This document shows, in pieces, positions 1 through 11,816 of a stretch of DNA of 64,000 nt. Source of the DNA: Macrolepiota albuminosa (Eukaryota > Basidiomycota > Agaricomycetes > Agaricales > Agaricaceae); assembly GCA_027475525.1 (NCBI GenBank), contig JAMWFC010000052.1, positions 620,001 to 684,000 on the forward strand, read 5' to 3'. The notes under the pieces were generated by a model. It saw only the letters and a list, made by a program, of their open reading frames with translations. It was not told the DNA's origin and ran no database searches. The translations under genes were made by a program, and so were the position numbers. Each line of letters begins with the position of its first letter. Position 1 is the first letter of the stretch.

Positions 1-1
1 T

Positions 2-161
2 CCTCAGTCACACAAGTATATGCGTAGTACGACTGATATTACCTGTAGACGAATACAGATGTCTTAGTCTACAGATATAATGAGTACGAGTAATTGTGAT
101 AAGATAAGTAAGGTCTGCTCACCCTCAGTCACACAAGTATATGCGTAGTACGACTGAGGGT
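2..161. repeat. short direct repeat with hairpin
   Basis: A 34-bp sequence at 2-35 recurs perfectly at 123-156. The second copy lies inside an inverted repeat: ACCCTCAGTC at 121-130 pairs with GACTGAGGGT at 152-161 around a 21-nt loop. The first copy keeps only a 6-bp stem. It may be the end of a small mobile element; family unknown. Confidence 0.5.
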
Positions 162-360
162 GGCTTTCTGTGGGTATTGTAAAATAAGTAGTAAAATATT
201 TTAAGGTTTTTCCAAAGACTAGCAAATACCGATCGCTCTGGTCTCCAGGACCGGCGCGTGCAATAACGATCGAGAAGTATCTATAAAAGGAAAAGCGTCA
301 CTTTATATCCAAGATATGACGTACGGTCGCAGAAGTCCCTTATCCTCAACAGGTAACTGT

Positions 361-2420
361 GAGCCATAAGAAGCAACATAATTTTTACATTGTCAATAAA
401 GAGATATGAAGCTATAAATAGGTTCCAGCAGACTGATGACTCAAAAGCTCCCTTTGAGAATTCTACTCACTTGGAAAAACTTGGAAAAGGGTTGAGAAGG
501 CAGCGAAGTGGTGGACAGTGTCAGCAAAGAATTTTGAGGCATTTTGAGAGAGTTCAATCAGGGTTTGGATCAAACAATAGAGTGGAACAGAGCAAGAAGA
601 AAGAGAAAAAATATATATTGAGGAGACTAAGATAGAAAAATGTAGTCAATATCAAGACTGCCAACTGACTATAGAAGCTGAGTCTTATATAGGCAGAACA
701 GGCTAAAGGCTTTTTAAAATAAGTGGAGAAAACAGAGGATGTTGAAACTATGTTTCTAAAATGTCAAAAAAGAGAGTAGATTGTCTTCCTAGTGTCAAGA
801 CCAGTTGAATCATGCAAAGAGTTCCAGATGAATTTATAGAGGCAAAGTGGAAATTTTGTTGGTAATATGGCTTGCATGGCTGATATTAGAAATTTCCAGA
901 TTCTTTATTTTGCTAGCTTCCAGTATTATATCCTCCTTTTTTTTTAATTTGTGACTCTGGCACTCCCAACAGATAGAACTAGCTGTAATATAATAAGCAG
1001 GTATAATAATCAGCAGAAGAAGCAGAACATGTCTTGTAATCTGGCAGTGGTGGACTGAATGCATGGCTAATACTGTTTCTTGAGTCAGAGTTTTTCTGCC
1101 TTGTTTGTGCAATTGTTTGTTTAGGCAATTTTTGAGTTTTGTAAGGTTTTGTTGTCCTGTACAGTTGTTTCCCATGCTTCTGAGGCCCCAGTAGTGTCAG
1201 TCCTGGCATAAAAAATTCCTAGACTTGTTTTTTTTGAATCTCCCTCTGCCAGGTGAGTAGTTATTATGATATTGTTAGTATATACTTTGAATCTCCCTCT
1301 GCTAGCTGTGTGACTGAGCTATAGCCTCCAGAGGCACCTTTACAAGCTCAATTTCATCTGACATGGCCTTGTACACCCACAATTCAAGCATCTCATTGAC
1401 TTCTGAATGCTCTGTCAATTTTTCTCACTTCACATTCCCAGGCTGTCTCCTTGCCAATGCCTTGGCATATTGCTTCCAATTACTTATCTTCATTTTTAAG
1501 CCAGTCTGAAATCAGTAGTTGTTTCAAGCAAAGATTAGGATATGTTTTGTTTCAATATGCTGCAGTTTTACTTTGATTCAACTGGTTTGAGTGATGCCAA
1601 TTCAGAATCTTGATTTTTTTTCTCTTCATGTGGTTTGACATTCTGATTCTCAGGTTTTGTCAATGCTTGGTGAGAAACTTCAAAAGATTATTCAAATAAC
1701 AACACTCTTACAGCACTTCTTTTTCATACTAACAGCTGTTATTGACCCTCCTCTGAGCTCTGTAAGCTGCTTTACTACATTTTTCTGATTGAAATTTAAT
1801 CAAGCAAGTTCATGTTCATAGTCCAAAGCCTTATCTAGAAGCTCTACAACCTCTTCTTTAACAACCAGATTAGCATTATTGTCCAGCTATGACACATCAG
1901 TACTCAAAATCTTTTCCTTCCTTAAAAGCTGTGAAAAAATCTCTTGTTTACAAGTTTCTATCTGTCATTTGAGTCGAGAGATGCCTGCTTTGAGAATTTT
2001 GAAAAGGCTTTTAGGCATTCTAGGACTAGAGATAGAGAATATGAGTTTGAAAAATTGAATTTCAATAACTTTCCATGTGATTTTTGGAAATACCTGAACT
2101 TTATGTGCAATATAATATATCATTTATTTACCCATTGGCTATATATCTATTTTAGGAAAAGTATGAGTTATGACCCTCTAAAGACCCATGGGTATGGGGT
2201 ATGAGAGGTTTGCTAAAATTCTCTGCAAACAAAGTTGGTGGATGGCCCAAACCCATGGGATTTAAGGGGTTATGGGTTATGAGGTACATGGGTTATCAGA
2301 GGTTTGACTGTAGCAGAAGACCTACAGAGTTTGCTCATATTCTTAGTATTTTTGATTGTATAATCATGAATAAATGAATAAATAAATAATATTTAACTGC
2401 CAGCAAGTTACACTACTGAG
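361..2420. other. CpG-depleted AT-rich relic, no identifiable gene
   Basis: About 2.06 kb in which I count only two CG dinucleotides (near 504 and 1976), while CG is common on both sides. The stretch is rich in TG, CA and A/T runs. No reading frame here resembles a known protein, and the few frames are short and broken. A short direct repeat (TTTGAATCTCCCTCTGC) occurs near 1227 and 1287. This pattern fits an old transposable element that was heavily cytosine-methylated and decayed by deamination, as seen for silenced repeats in basidiomycetes. The family cannot be named from what remains. Confidence 0.55.
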
Positions 2421-2719
2421 CTAAGAAGCGGGGTGACTCTCTCGTCACTCCTAGTGGTTTTAAGTTATTATATGTAGTGTTCCGCGACGTTGTGCAAGGT
2501 TTTCAATCCATACATTGCCTATCTGCATTTGTGTCAGCTTATTACATCGTGCGTGATGCTAGGATGCGCGTGATGTCGGAGTCAGTTGCATTGCTGCTAA
2601 GACCTGTCTCTGGAAGTTCGATCTGCCACATCTCGTTTCCTGTTCCTCTTGAAACAAGGGCTAACTAACTCTTCTTAGCTTGCCCAAGACATGACGCTAT
2701 CTGCTGAGCAGTTTCGAAT

Positions 2720-2799
2720 GGGGGCATAGCTCAGCTGGGAGAGCAGCAGACTGAAGTGAGTTTATCTGAAGGTCCCGTGTTCGATCCACGGTGCCCCCA
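2720..2799 (+). tRNA. tRNA-Phe (GAA) with short intron
   Basis: A complete cloverleaf can be folded. The acceptor stem GGGGGCA pairs with TGCCCCC, the D arm is GCTC/GAGC, the T arm is CCGTG/CACGG with loop TTCGATC, and the discriminator is A (2799). The anticodon GAA is at 2753-2755. A 7-nt intron (about 2757-2763) follows position 37, the usual place for nuclear tRNA introns. One G-A mismatch closes the anticodon stem. A-box and B-box promoter elements are intact, and a run of five T follows at 2806. Confidence 0.9.
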
Positions 2800-2805
2800 A
2801 AATAA

Positions 2806-2810
2806 TTTTT
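2806..2810 (+). terminator. RNA polymerase III terminator of tRNA-Phe
   Basis: TTTTT begins seven bases after the tRNA end. It ends two bases before the stop codon of the convergent protein gene, so it lies in that gene's 3' untranslated region. Confidence 0.7.
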
Positions 2811-2811
2811 A

Positions 2812-3534
2812 TTAGTTCCTGCGCATACTGAGTCCTCCCCAGACGGCCATTCCTACCACCAACCCAGCTGCAACAAATACAATCGTTGCCCACATACATC
2901 GCTTTCCCCATCTCCACTCTACTTCCCATCTCCTTATCAGCCTCTCCACCTCTCTCTCCGCCTCTGCTTTCTCCTTCGATGATAAACCCCATATTCGGAA
3001 TGGATCTAAGCGTCCTCCGAGTCTCCGTTCTGTTTCCGTATGTGGGAGTCGTAGCGTGAACGTGCCTATGATCCAGAATAATGGACACACTGTTCAAATT
3101 ATCAGAGTTTTGTCTGGCAACGCAGACGTGCAAAACGTACGGAATCCAAGGAAGAAAAGATACATAGACAACGTGCGCGGTTCATGTTCGTGTTCGTGTT
3201 CGTGTTCGTAAGTGTGTTCATGATTCTTATCTCCTCGCCCTGCTCGAGCGAACGAGAGCGAGTACGACGGTGATTCTGTGTAAGGCGGGGGTGCAGTTTC
3301 GTTGCTGTTGTACGATATCCGCCTCGATTTTGCGAATCCAATTTCCTCCCTCCCCACAGACATCTCTGGTTTTGCAATATACCCATCCGCCTCCAATTTT
3401 TCCAATTTGTCCCCGAAACTTGCCCTCGACCCGTGTCCTACTGTCGTCGACTCGGTCTCAATCTCAGAAAAAGTATCCGAATCTCGTAGGGTTCTCGTCG
3501 TACTTGTGTCGGATGGGATGTTCGAGGACGCCAT
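2812..3534 (-). CDS. small PPPY-motif membrane protein (family A, copy 1)
   Basis: Two exons: 3534-3141 and 3089-2812, joined by a GTACGT...CAG intron of 51 nt, giving 223 aa. The ATG at 3534 opens an acidic, Ser/Thr-rich N-terminus. A proline motif (PPPYTE) and a His-Glu repeat (EHEHEHEHE) follow, then a hydrophobic segment that spans the splice (LFFLGF then LCPLFWIIG). Next is a charged helix rich in E and R, and a C-terminal membrane segment (ATIVFVAAGLVVGM). The same plan (PPY near the middle, a PPFWI/L-type hydrophobic segment, an E/R-rich linker, a terminal membrane helix) is shared with the gene at 13.2 kb, so the two are paralogues. No function is known to me; PPxY motifs can bind WW-domain ubiquitin ligases, which is only a suggestion here. 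The His-Glu tract is a simple repeat and may vary in length. Confidence 0.75.
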
Positions 3535-4850
3535 GTTAGTCTGTGAGGGAAAGACAGAACTGTCCTTCAAGTGGGCGACATGCATCTTACCCATGCATAC
3601 ATATATGTACGTACTGACGTAGTTGTGCCGGTGGCCATGGCAGTTTCCTTTCTTGCACCGCAACTCTGTGTCATTACACCCATATCCATTCATCATCGAA
3701 ATCACAATGATGCCTAATCACGGGTCTTTTAAATTCAAGGCCCTCCTCGCGTCGCACTGCACTGCCATAAGTACCTTTTCCCCATGGATCCAGGGTACTT
3801 TTTAAGCTACCGTTGAGGTACTTTATCTCCGAAAGCCTCTCAGACTCCGTGAAGCGCATCTATCATTTGAATACTCACTGAGGGTCCTTGTGTTGCCGCA
3901 ACCGTTCCATTTCGGACGCTTCACAGCTTTTACCCTCACATCGATGATTCGGTCCTTACTCATTCAATTATCCAACATCGATTCCTGTGCACCCGTCCTC
4001 AAGGACTCTGGCGCGGACGCTATGGTCACGACAACATCAGCGAACACGTGTCCACGCAGCTCCATATTATGTATTAGAATTATTATTCGGAGCTCTTCCA
4101 TCAACTCATACGCAAGGAAAGACTTTTCCTCACTCTAACTCTGTTAGTAACAGTATCTAATCCATTTTGACATTTGAAGTGTCTCGTCATTGCAGCTGCA
4201 ACGTGTTCCGATTCGGGGGTCAGAGATTGAGTTTAAAATAAGCCTTTGGTTGCATCTGCAAATTAAGGACATCCTGAGAAGGGTGGAATGTGTTTATATT
4301 ATGGCTGGCAGGAATGCATGGATCTATGAATGTATGTACGTTCTGCCTATCTGACAGTCCTGGTAATTCAAAAAACCCTTTGCGCTCACATACTGAAAAC
4401 AGGCTCGAAAACATAACTTGAAGACGCCAGGAGAAAGCTTTTTGACAGTTCCCATACTCCTGTGAAGCATCCCAGTGGCGAATGACATTTTCTGCCGGTG
4501 GCACCGGCAAAACGCTGACTTATACACAATATTTATCCAAAATGCCATATAAGTGCCTCAGCTTGATGGTATTGATGGTAGTCCGATTTATTCGACAATA
4601 AACATGACGAATGTCATCGCATCGTCATCGCCTCCATACCTACTTCGACGGACGGGACAAAGTTTCTCCCAGCGCTAGCGCCAGCGACACGACACACATA
4701 CACGTACAACAATCCAGCTAGTATATTCGCTTCGACCTTATAAAAGTCACTTGTCATAACTCACAAGTGGGCGATACCGCATGGACGAGGTTCGGCGCTC
4801 AACTCTGATTTGGGCTACATGTGGGATTAAATTCTGATGAGCCAATGTTT
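3535..4850. other. intergenic, nothing recognised
   Basis: Only short frames on both strands with no family resemblance. A TATA-like CTTATAAAAG is seen near 4737 and a small palindrome (GCCGGTGGCACCGGC) near 4495. Confidence 0.5.
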
Positions 4851-5215
4851 TCACTTGGCGCCGACGGGATCATAAGGGCTTTTCGGATTGCGACCGACGG
4901 CTAGAGCGAGCGAGTATGTCTCCATCATTGTGATCTGCAGATGCAATGCCAAAAAAATGCGAAATCGAGTCGAAATGGCGATGAAAGAAATGAAGCCAGT
5001 GGCGATGCCGATTGTCGTTGTCTCTTTTCTTCCCTGTGTTCTGAACCTTCCCTCCAGGACGGGGGAAAAAGAAAAACTTCTCACCCACTTGACATTACTC
5101 GCTTCAGGCAGAAAACTTTCTCGTACTCATCGTGATGGCGTCCAAGAAGATGTCGGTCCATGCGAAGTCTATGCAGTTTGGACATCATCCCGGCGCCACT
5201 CGTAAATTCATTCAT
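4851..5215 (-). CDS. candidate small membrane protein, unrecognised
   Basis: Tentative two-exon model: 5215-5099 and 5033-4851, joined in phase 0 by a GTAATG...CACAG intron of 65 nt, giving 99 aa. The N-terminal half is basic and His-rich. The C-terminal half has one hydrophobic stretch (IGIATGFISFIAIS) and ends with SPYDPVGAK. I do not recognise the family. Support is only the in-phase splice and the candidate membrane helix. It lies downstream of the P450 on the same strand. Confidence 0.35.
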
Positions 5216-5541
5216 CAACCACATGAACGGATGATCACTGTCAAGACCTGTGCATGTGTATCAAGAAACACACCAACAGAGCGACCTTGGAATCATTGCT
5301 CGTCCCATCATCCTCTTCAACCCGACTACATCATCAACACGATAATTTTCCAATGGGCTTCTCACAATATAACAATAGCAACTACTTCCCAAAACTGACC
5401 TCGTTGGAACCCATATCAGACACATCCGTTCATTCAAGATCATCTCAAACAACTTCTAGGGCGCCACTTTCAACATTCGTGAGACGAAGCAATTATATGA
5501 TTACATATAAACTAGGCATGACCAGGTATGCGTTTAATTTT

Positions 5542-7795
5542 CTACTTTCTGGGCGTCAAAACAATGGGCAAGCTCCCCTTCATCATCACAAAGTAATCAT
5601 GCATATCCTCATCCCACTTTTTCACATCATATCCCTCCTCGAACCTCATCTCATACCTCTGCATCAACAAACACATCAACATCCTCATCTCCATCCACGC
5701 GAGATTCTTCCCTACGCAGTTGGACGGGCCCACTGAGAAGGGTATAAACGCCGCTTGGTTCGTGATAGTACATGAGGGATCTTTGAATATCCCTGGTTCG
5801 AGGAGGGATTGTTGGTCGGCGGGTAGCCAGCGTTCGGGGAGGAACGAGTTGGGAAGCGGTGAGAAGTACCTGGGGTCGCGGTGGAGGCAAAAGAACGGGA
5901 TGAAGGTACTTGTGCCTTCAGGGACGTAGCTGATTGGGATAGTCAAACGAGGAGGCCGAGGCGTAAGGCATAGAAAGACTCACTAAGGCCCGATGACCTT
6001 TTCGGTATCGGCGTATCGCTGGCTTCCGCTGAGGACGGGCGGGTAGAGGCGAAGGCTCTCATTCCTACCCAAAGTGGATCGGTGGATAAAAGAAAGCTCG
6101 AATATGTGGAAACGTACAATGCAGCGGTGAGATACGGAAGGTGCGCTTGCTTCGCGTAGTCCATTATATCGTCTCCTAACGCGTCAATCTCCATTTGCAG
6201 ACGCTTGTAGGTACTCGGGTTGGCCAGTAGCAAATAAACAAGATTTGTGATTGCACTTGAGGTCGTATCTGCTCCAGCAACGATCGCAAGACCGCCTATG
6301 ATGTCGTCAGCAGCTTTCTATTTGAATGTGCGCGATGGGCCCGCACCGTCACTGACTACTTCAAACACCGTCGGAGGAGTCGGCAAGATTCCTTCTTCGT
6401 CAATCTAGATACTTTTAACAAGGGCAAATGGTCTCTAATGGGTGGAAAGACGCGTACAAGGTGGTAAAACAGATCCTTATGTGGCGACCCACGCTTCTTG
6501 CGCGCCATGGCGCACTTCTTCGCGTGATTTCTGAAGGCTTTGAGGTCTTTCGCCAAGTTAGGAAACTGCAAGAAGAGGGCCCCTAGCCATGGCACGTGGC
6601 TCATGAAGATGGCGTTTCTGAAAGGCAATCAGTCAGCGATCTTGAAGCTTGAAGTTTGATGTCTTGATTTTCGTTACATTTGTCCAGCTTCGAGGAGATG
6701 CCACAGTCCGTTGACATCTCCCTCTTTCATCATTTCTGTACCTCCGCCGAAACTGATGCCATCGTTCAGACCGGTCCAAGGTAATAAACGACGGGTCAAA
6801 AAAAAAACCTACGCCAAGTCGTTCATGATATCGTATCTGGAATCTCCTGAATATCGCAGTCTGAACGGGTAGAACAGGGACGTACGTGAAGTACGAAATC
6901 CATTTCGCCATATCGACCACACCGTTCTGCTGGCCTACGGCTTCGACCAACTGTACACACCGGTTTGTAATCATGTTCTCATATCCCTTCAAAGCAACTG
7001 TGCTGAACGCGCGCGTCCATGGGCGTCTGCGTCTCGTGTGTTGTACTTTATCACGCAATGCGATCATTGGTTTCGTTGTCTCGACCTCGGGGACACGACC
7101 ATCCCAGACTACGGATCGTCATTTTTCGTATCGTGGAGAGGACAGAGGTAACTGACATGGCCCTTTTGGTAATCCCTGGGGACCCATCATTGGCATGATG
7201 GCACCCACATCGCGGATCGACAGTTCATTGGGACCTACGTAAAAACAGGCCACGTTATTCGGGGTCAGGGGCGGGGACGAGGTGGCCGATATCAAAGGCG
7301 CATTGATGGGGCGCATCCGGGGATCATGATAACTTACCGACGCGGACAACATCTCCGTACTGCTCGTGCAGTTGCAGGTAATAGGTATGCTGTTTCCCTC
7401 TGCGCGAAAGCAGTGCCATGTACATTTTGGAAATGCGACATAGGAATGGACCTGGATAATTTGCGAGTGGATGGAAAGGAGACAGGCGATAAAGCACTAT
7501 CGACGCGCTTAGTGCGGCCCAGAACGTTGTGAACGCAATGAATGCAGCGCTTGAAATTGAAGTGGAATGGCGTGCAACAAGAGATGTGAGAAGAGCTGGA
7601 GTTCCCAGAAGAAGGGCGACGAGGTGTATTGGATTATGGGTCTCTGTTCGCTTGAAAATCAGATGAGTGAGCTAAGGCGGAAGTGAATCGGGTCAATGAG
7701 TATTGAGCGCTTGAGCGAGTATCAGTGGTACATACGACAGAGGCTGCCACGATGGAAAACATCGTTTCTCTGTAAGCCAGAGGTAAGAGATGCAT
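5542..7795 (-). CDS. cytochrome P450 monooxygenase
   Basis: Eleven exons keep phase throughout: 7795-7736, 7650-7338, 7234-7157, 7108-6886, 6836-6813, 6752-6678, 6617-6458, 6404-6360, 6317-6118, 6064-5984 and 5929-5542, giving 548 aa, normal for a fungal P450. N-terminal hydrophobic segments (VALLLGTPALLTSLVA and FIAFTTFWAALSASIVLY) precede the proline hinge HPLANYPGP and anchor it in the ER membrane. The I-helix has AGADTTSS, the K-helix ESLR, and the haem loop is FSVGPSNCVGKNLA with the axial cysteine; Ser takes the usual Arg position of that loop, which occurs in some basidiomycete families. Exon 5 is only 24 nt and intron 8 only 42 nt. It needs a P450 reductase as partner. Substrate unknown; the flanking sterol desaturase is not enough to place it in sterol metabolism, and it is not CYP51-like at the haem loop. 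Confidence 0.93.
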
Positions 7796-8696
7796 CAAGA
7801 GGATCATTAGACACTGACAGACAAACCGGCCACTTTATAGTTGCATTTTGAGACACTGCTTGAAGGAGTTAGTCTTGAAGTGGACAGTACACTTGATCCC
7901 TTTCGTTTCCCGGATCAGTGTAGGAGTTCTGCATTATTTCTTAATCGACACACAATATTGGAGATTTGTATGGATCATCTAGATATGCGCTGGCCAATAT
8001 CCTTGGTTCCCACTTGCAGGATCGTACCACAAATAGGAATTGCCGAAAATGATCTACCATTTCGTCACGGTTTTTGTTCCAAAGCATATGATCATCGTGT
8101 TTAAGGGTACAAGGACCATGCTTCTTGTCAATACGTACAGGATACACGGGTCCACCATCGCTGCTAGTAGGCCTGTGTCAAGCTTCTTCAAAGTCTGAAC
8201 AGCAGTTCTCTGGGTAGCTCTTTCCTTGGCTCCTTTTCAGAGCAATCAGACACCAAAGCTGTGCATGTTCCAGAAAAAAATCCATTTTGCGACCACAAAT
8301 CAGATGATCAGTTGATTGGAAGCCAAGAAGCAGTCTTTTGATGATCTTTTTCCGAATTAAAGCCTTATAGTGCGACTTTCAATGGAATCTAAGACACGCA
8401 AGGTGCATACCCATCAGTTGATTAAATGCCTGTTTCCTACGTAGTAACAGTTCCATTCAAAAGATTGAGATTGAGGTCCAAGGTATGTAAAAATTGCGCG
8501 CCATATAGTGAAATATAATAAGACTGTCGTATCCGACCCTCCCGGCAAGCGTTCTGCAAGGATCTCATTCCAAATCATGTAAGTATATGCAAGCATGATG
8601 TCAAGAGGTATGATGAGTACAAGCCACTACTGCAACAGAGGCCTGTAGTGTAGATTAGATAGATATTTAAATATACGGATTCCCCTGAATCGTTGT
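7796..8696. other. intergenic between P450 start and sterol desaturase end
   Basis: 900 bp holding the P450 upstream region and the desaturase 3' flank. Frames are short and not convincing; no RNA gene seen. Confidence 0.5.
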
Positions 8697-9910
8697 CTAT
8701 TGTTTTTTGGCGGCATCAAGCGCTTGAACCTCGAGTAAAGGGTCCAAAGATGATTCAGGCTGCCGGTACGAGTTTCCGAAACGGTCTGCCCATGTAAAGT
8801 ACTGAAGAGACAAGGAAGTTGGACGGTTTACGTTGACTTTATCGAAAGGGTGACGTACCTGGCCATAGTTGACACTGAAGTATAAGTGATGCAGCGTATG
8901 GTGCGCAGGGCCGTTGATAATTTTCTCCAATGCATGGCCGGTAACCATATCAGAGTCATGGATCTTACGAGTAGTCAATTAGTTAGGCGTATTAACTAAA
9001 TGAAAAAAAGCGTACGAATATGCTCCAGAAGTTGACGAGAACGAAGAGAACGAGGTACATAACCCGATGAAGAGGAAAGAGGAAGACGAAAAGGTGGTAC
9101 GGCACGGATTGCAGGTAACCATCAACAGGATGGAAGGCATGAGAAGCGAACGGTGTAGGAACTGCAAGCCTCCTTTAGTGGCAGCTCCAAGAAAGGCTGG
9201 TGGAACGTACTGAGCCACTTGTGATGTGGTTTATGTAACGTCTTGTAAAATATGGGTAGATGAAGCCACCGGTGGATCCAATAAATGCAGTAGTCGGTGA
9301 AAAGCAAGAATCTATAGTGCCATCTCAGCTTATTGCGGACGAAATAGGATGAAAATACCCACAATGGCGCTGATGCAACAAGATAGAAGTAGCCATAGGT
9401 GTCCAGCCCGTCATAGAGTTTTGAATACCCCATCACCTCTGCCTGGAACCACGGAAGTGTCAACATCATCATTACAGGAAATGCGCGCAAGCTGCATTGA
9501 ATTTCAAGTTTAATCTGGTCCTTCAAGAACCGGGGATGACGCATCATTTCGTGGTTAAATATGAAGGTATATGAGAGCCAGGCGAAGAGGAAATACAGAA
9601 CGTGGATGCCGATGAGAGTAATTGCACATAGTGAAACGAGCTGTCGTGGGACATAGTCTCTGGGCCACGCGGAAATTTGTGGGATCGAACTAGAAGAGGC
9701 AGCGGCTGAGAACAGTGACGCGATGTCCGCGGGTATAGGTGGATGCGGCAAGTGCATTACTATCTGTGACCAAGTAGATGCGGCATTTCCAACAGGCATT
9801 GCAAAAGTGTTGTTGAGTGAAGATTGGTTGGCGAAAGCGGACAATGGGACGACCTGAGCCCAGAGTTTGTCAAGGATAAGCTCATCTGCAATGTGGAGCA
9901 CGATATCCAT
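8697..9910 (-). CDS. ERG3: C-5 sterol desaturase (ERG3-like)
   Basis: Four exons: 9910-9211, 9161-9016, 8963-8859 and 8801-8697, with introns of 49-57 nt, giving 351 aa, the usual fungal size. It belongs to the fatty-acid hydroxylase superfamily and carries its three histidine clusters that bind the di-iron centre: HRWLH, HKPHH (split from the next exon two codons later) and HHTLHH. Several membrane helices surround them. ERG3 introduces the C5-6 double bond of ergosterol precursors in the ER, using oxygen and electrons from cytochrome b5. The C-terminal [13 protein letters not shown] is typical of the family. The ATG at 9910 gives a normal N-terminus. Loss of this enzyme is known to alter azole response in other fungi. 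Other superfamily members (ERG25, hydroxylases) differ in the spacing of the His boxes, so the ERG3 call is firm. Confidence 0.93.
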
Positions 9911-11816
9911 AGTTATAATGACTTCGCAACCGAGGACAGATGCTGCACACTCGGGCTAACGCTTTTCTGGCGTAAAGGATGATGGAGAGAGAGAAATGGC
10001 TTTCCATCATCATCGGTTTTTATGTTTCCTACTTGAAGTTCAGGATCAGGCCACTTGGCAATTTTTTGACACACGTGATCGAGCCGTCCTCAGCCTGTTC
10101 ATGTGGAGCCTGAGTCTCGCCATTCGAGATCATCACCTTTTCTGTCTTGACGTTTTCTGTAAGGTCCATTATCTAGAATGGAATTATCAAATCTTGTATG
10201 CGCGGGCGAGTCACCGTGACCATACAGAAGCTGAAGAAAAGCCTAATTTAGTATGCTGTTTCGTGTCCTAAAGATTACCCCGGTGTAACCCCGCCCAAAA
10301 ACAGAAGCCTGCCCGCTTGGCACAATATTGAACCTTCATCCACTGTATCAACTTTCATCAGCGGATGAAACAGAGACTTCAAAGTGATTTTAGTACGTAT
10401 GGAACTAGTACGGCTTTTTCAGGTACTCCCGCTACACGGAGTCGCCGAGGGACAGGTCATACCGGGTGAATTACAAGTTCTTCGAGAGATCTTTACGACG
10501 TCCAATCCTATTGTCTAACTCACATCGCCGCGCGCTGACTTCAGGCAGTCATCAGGACAAGCAAACTGTCTGACTACGACAATGATTTAAGATAGTATCC
10601 ATGGACTTAGCAAACCTCGACTTCATATTTCGAAAACTCAGCGTGACCCCAGACCGTTGACAAATCAGGCATATCTCGATCCATTGATAATTATATGTGT
10701 ACTTCAAAGAAGATTGTGACACTGCGAAAGCCCTGTACCTTCACAGAACCTAAGTCTGGTCCATAATTATGGGTTTTCAAATTTTTGAAATTCTAGTACT
10801 GGAACCGTTGGACCACAGCTCTTGGTTTAGCTCAGAAACAGGCGTCCAAAGTCACATTTGAACCCAGTTGGAGGTTCCCACATGACGCGCAGCAAGTGGA
10901 GGAAGAAGTGACGCCTAAATAACAGATGCCACCATCGTGCCATTTTACACGGGGAACTAAGCTGTGTGAACCCGGATCCGGAGACATGGGTAAGAATGAT
11001 GTTGTCTAATTTGACTTTCCAATAGGCGCAGAGCTTATTGTACGAAAGAATGAATTTATAGCACAATCTCTGCGTGCGCCAGATATCCGGCTCCACATCT
11101 AAGCATTGGCACTTGATTGCAAATAAGCCAGGCATCTGAGATTCGGTGAAATGTAATCGAAACCTCCCGTAAGACCACAGAAGATCATTTCCCTTAGATC
11201 AAAGCAACGTCGAGAGAGGATGGTTTTTACAAACAAATGGCTTTGTGAGTCAGTTGCGATAACGTTGAAAAACGACCATCGTGGGGATTTACAAGACCTT
11301 GGCACCTCGACGAACGTACAGAAATGCCTCAATTTGAGATGACTAGAAATCCCACGAAGCGTGTAACCAGAAAGTTCCCAACGATGGGACCTTGTGGGAA
11401 GAAGGCTTCGTGGCGGAAGTTGAAATTCGTACTTGATACTTGACTTGGGCTTATCATCCTCTCTAAACCAAACTCTTGGCTATTCAATGCCAATGCCTCT
11501 GAAAAGTCACCTGAAACGCTGGAAATTTTCATGAGGAGCATTGCCGTTCGTTTCATTACATGCCCAGCACTTGGTTAGAGCAATATATGCTCAGAAAATG
11601 CCACGATTCCCGTATGGTCCCCGCCCTTCAATCGCATTGAGTATGATTGGACACCTCCGGTCCTGACGTTCCAAAAACATTTCAAATGAAGAAGCTCATT
11701 CACAGTCTCGCAAAATTCTCTCACACCTAAGACAGTGTCTTTTAGACTGCTGGTGCTGTTGCTTTGGCGTCCCTTAACTCTGTGCTTCCCTCACACAGTA
11801 GACTTGACTAGAAATC
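9911..11816. other. 1.9 kb intergenic, no supported gene
   Basis: Several frames exist on the minus strand (11556-11329, 11332-11099, 11135-10827), but they do not join in phase at good splice sites and match no family I know. A GC-rich AACCCCGCCC element lies near 10290. Confidence 0.45.
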
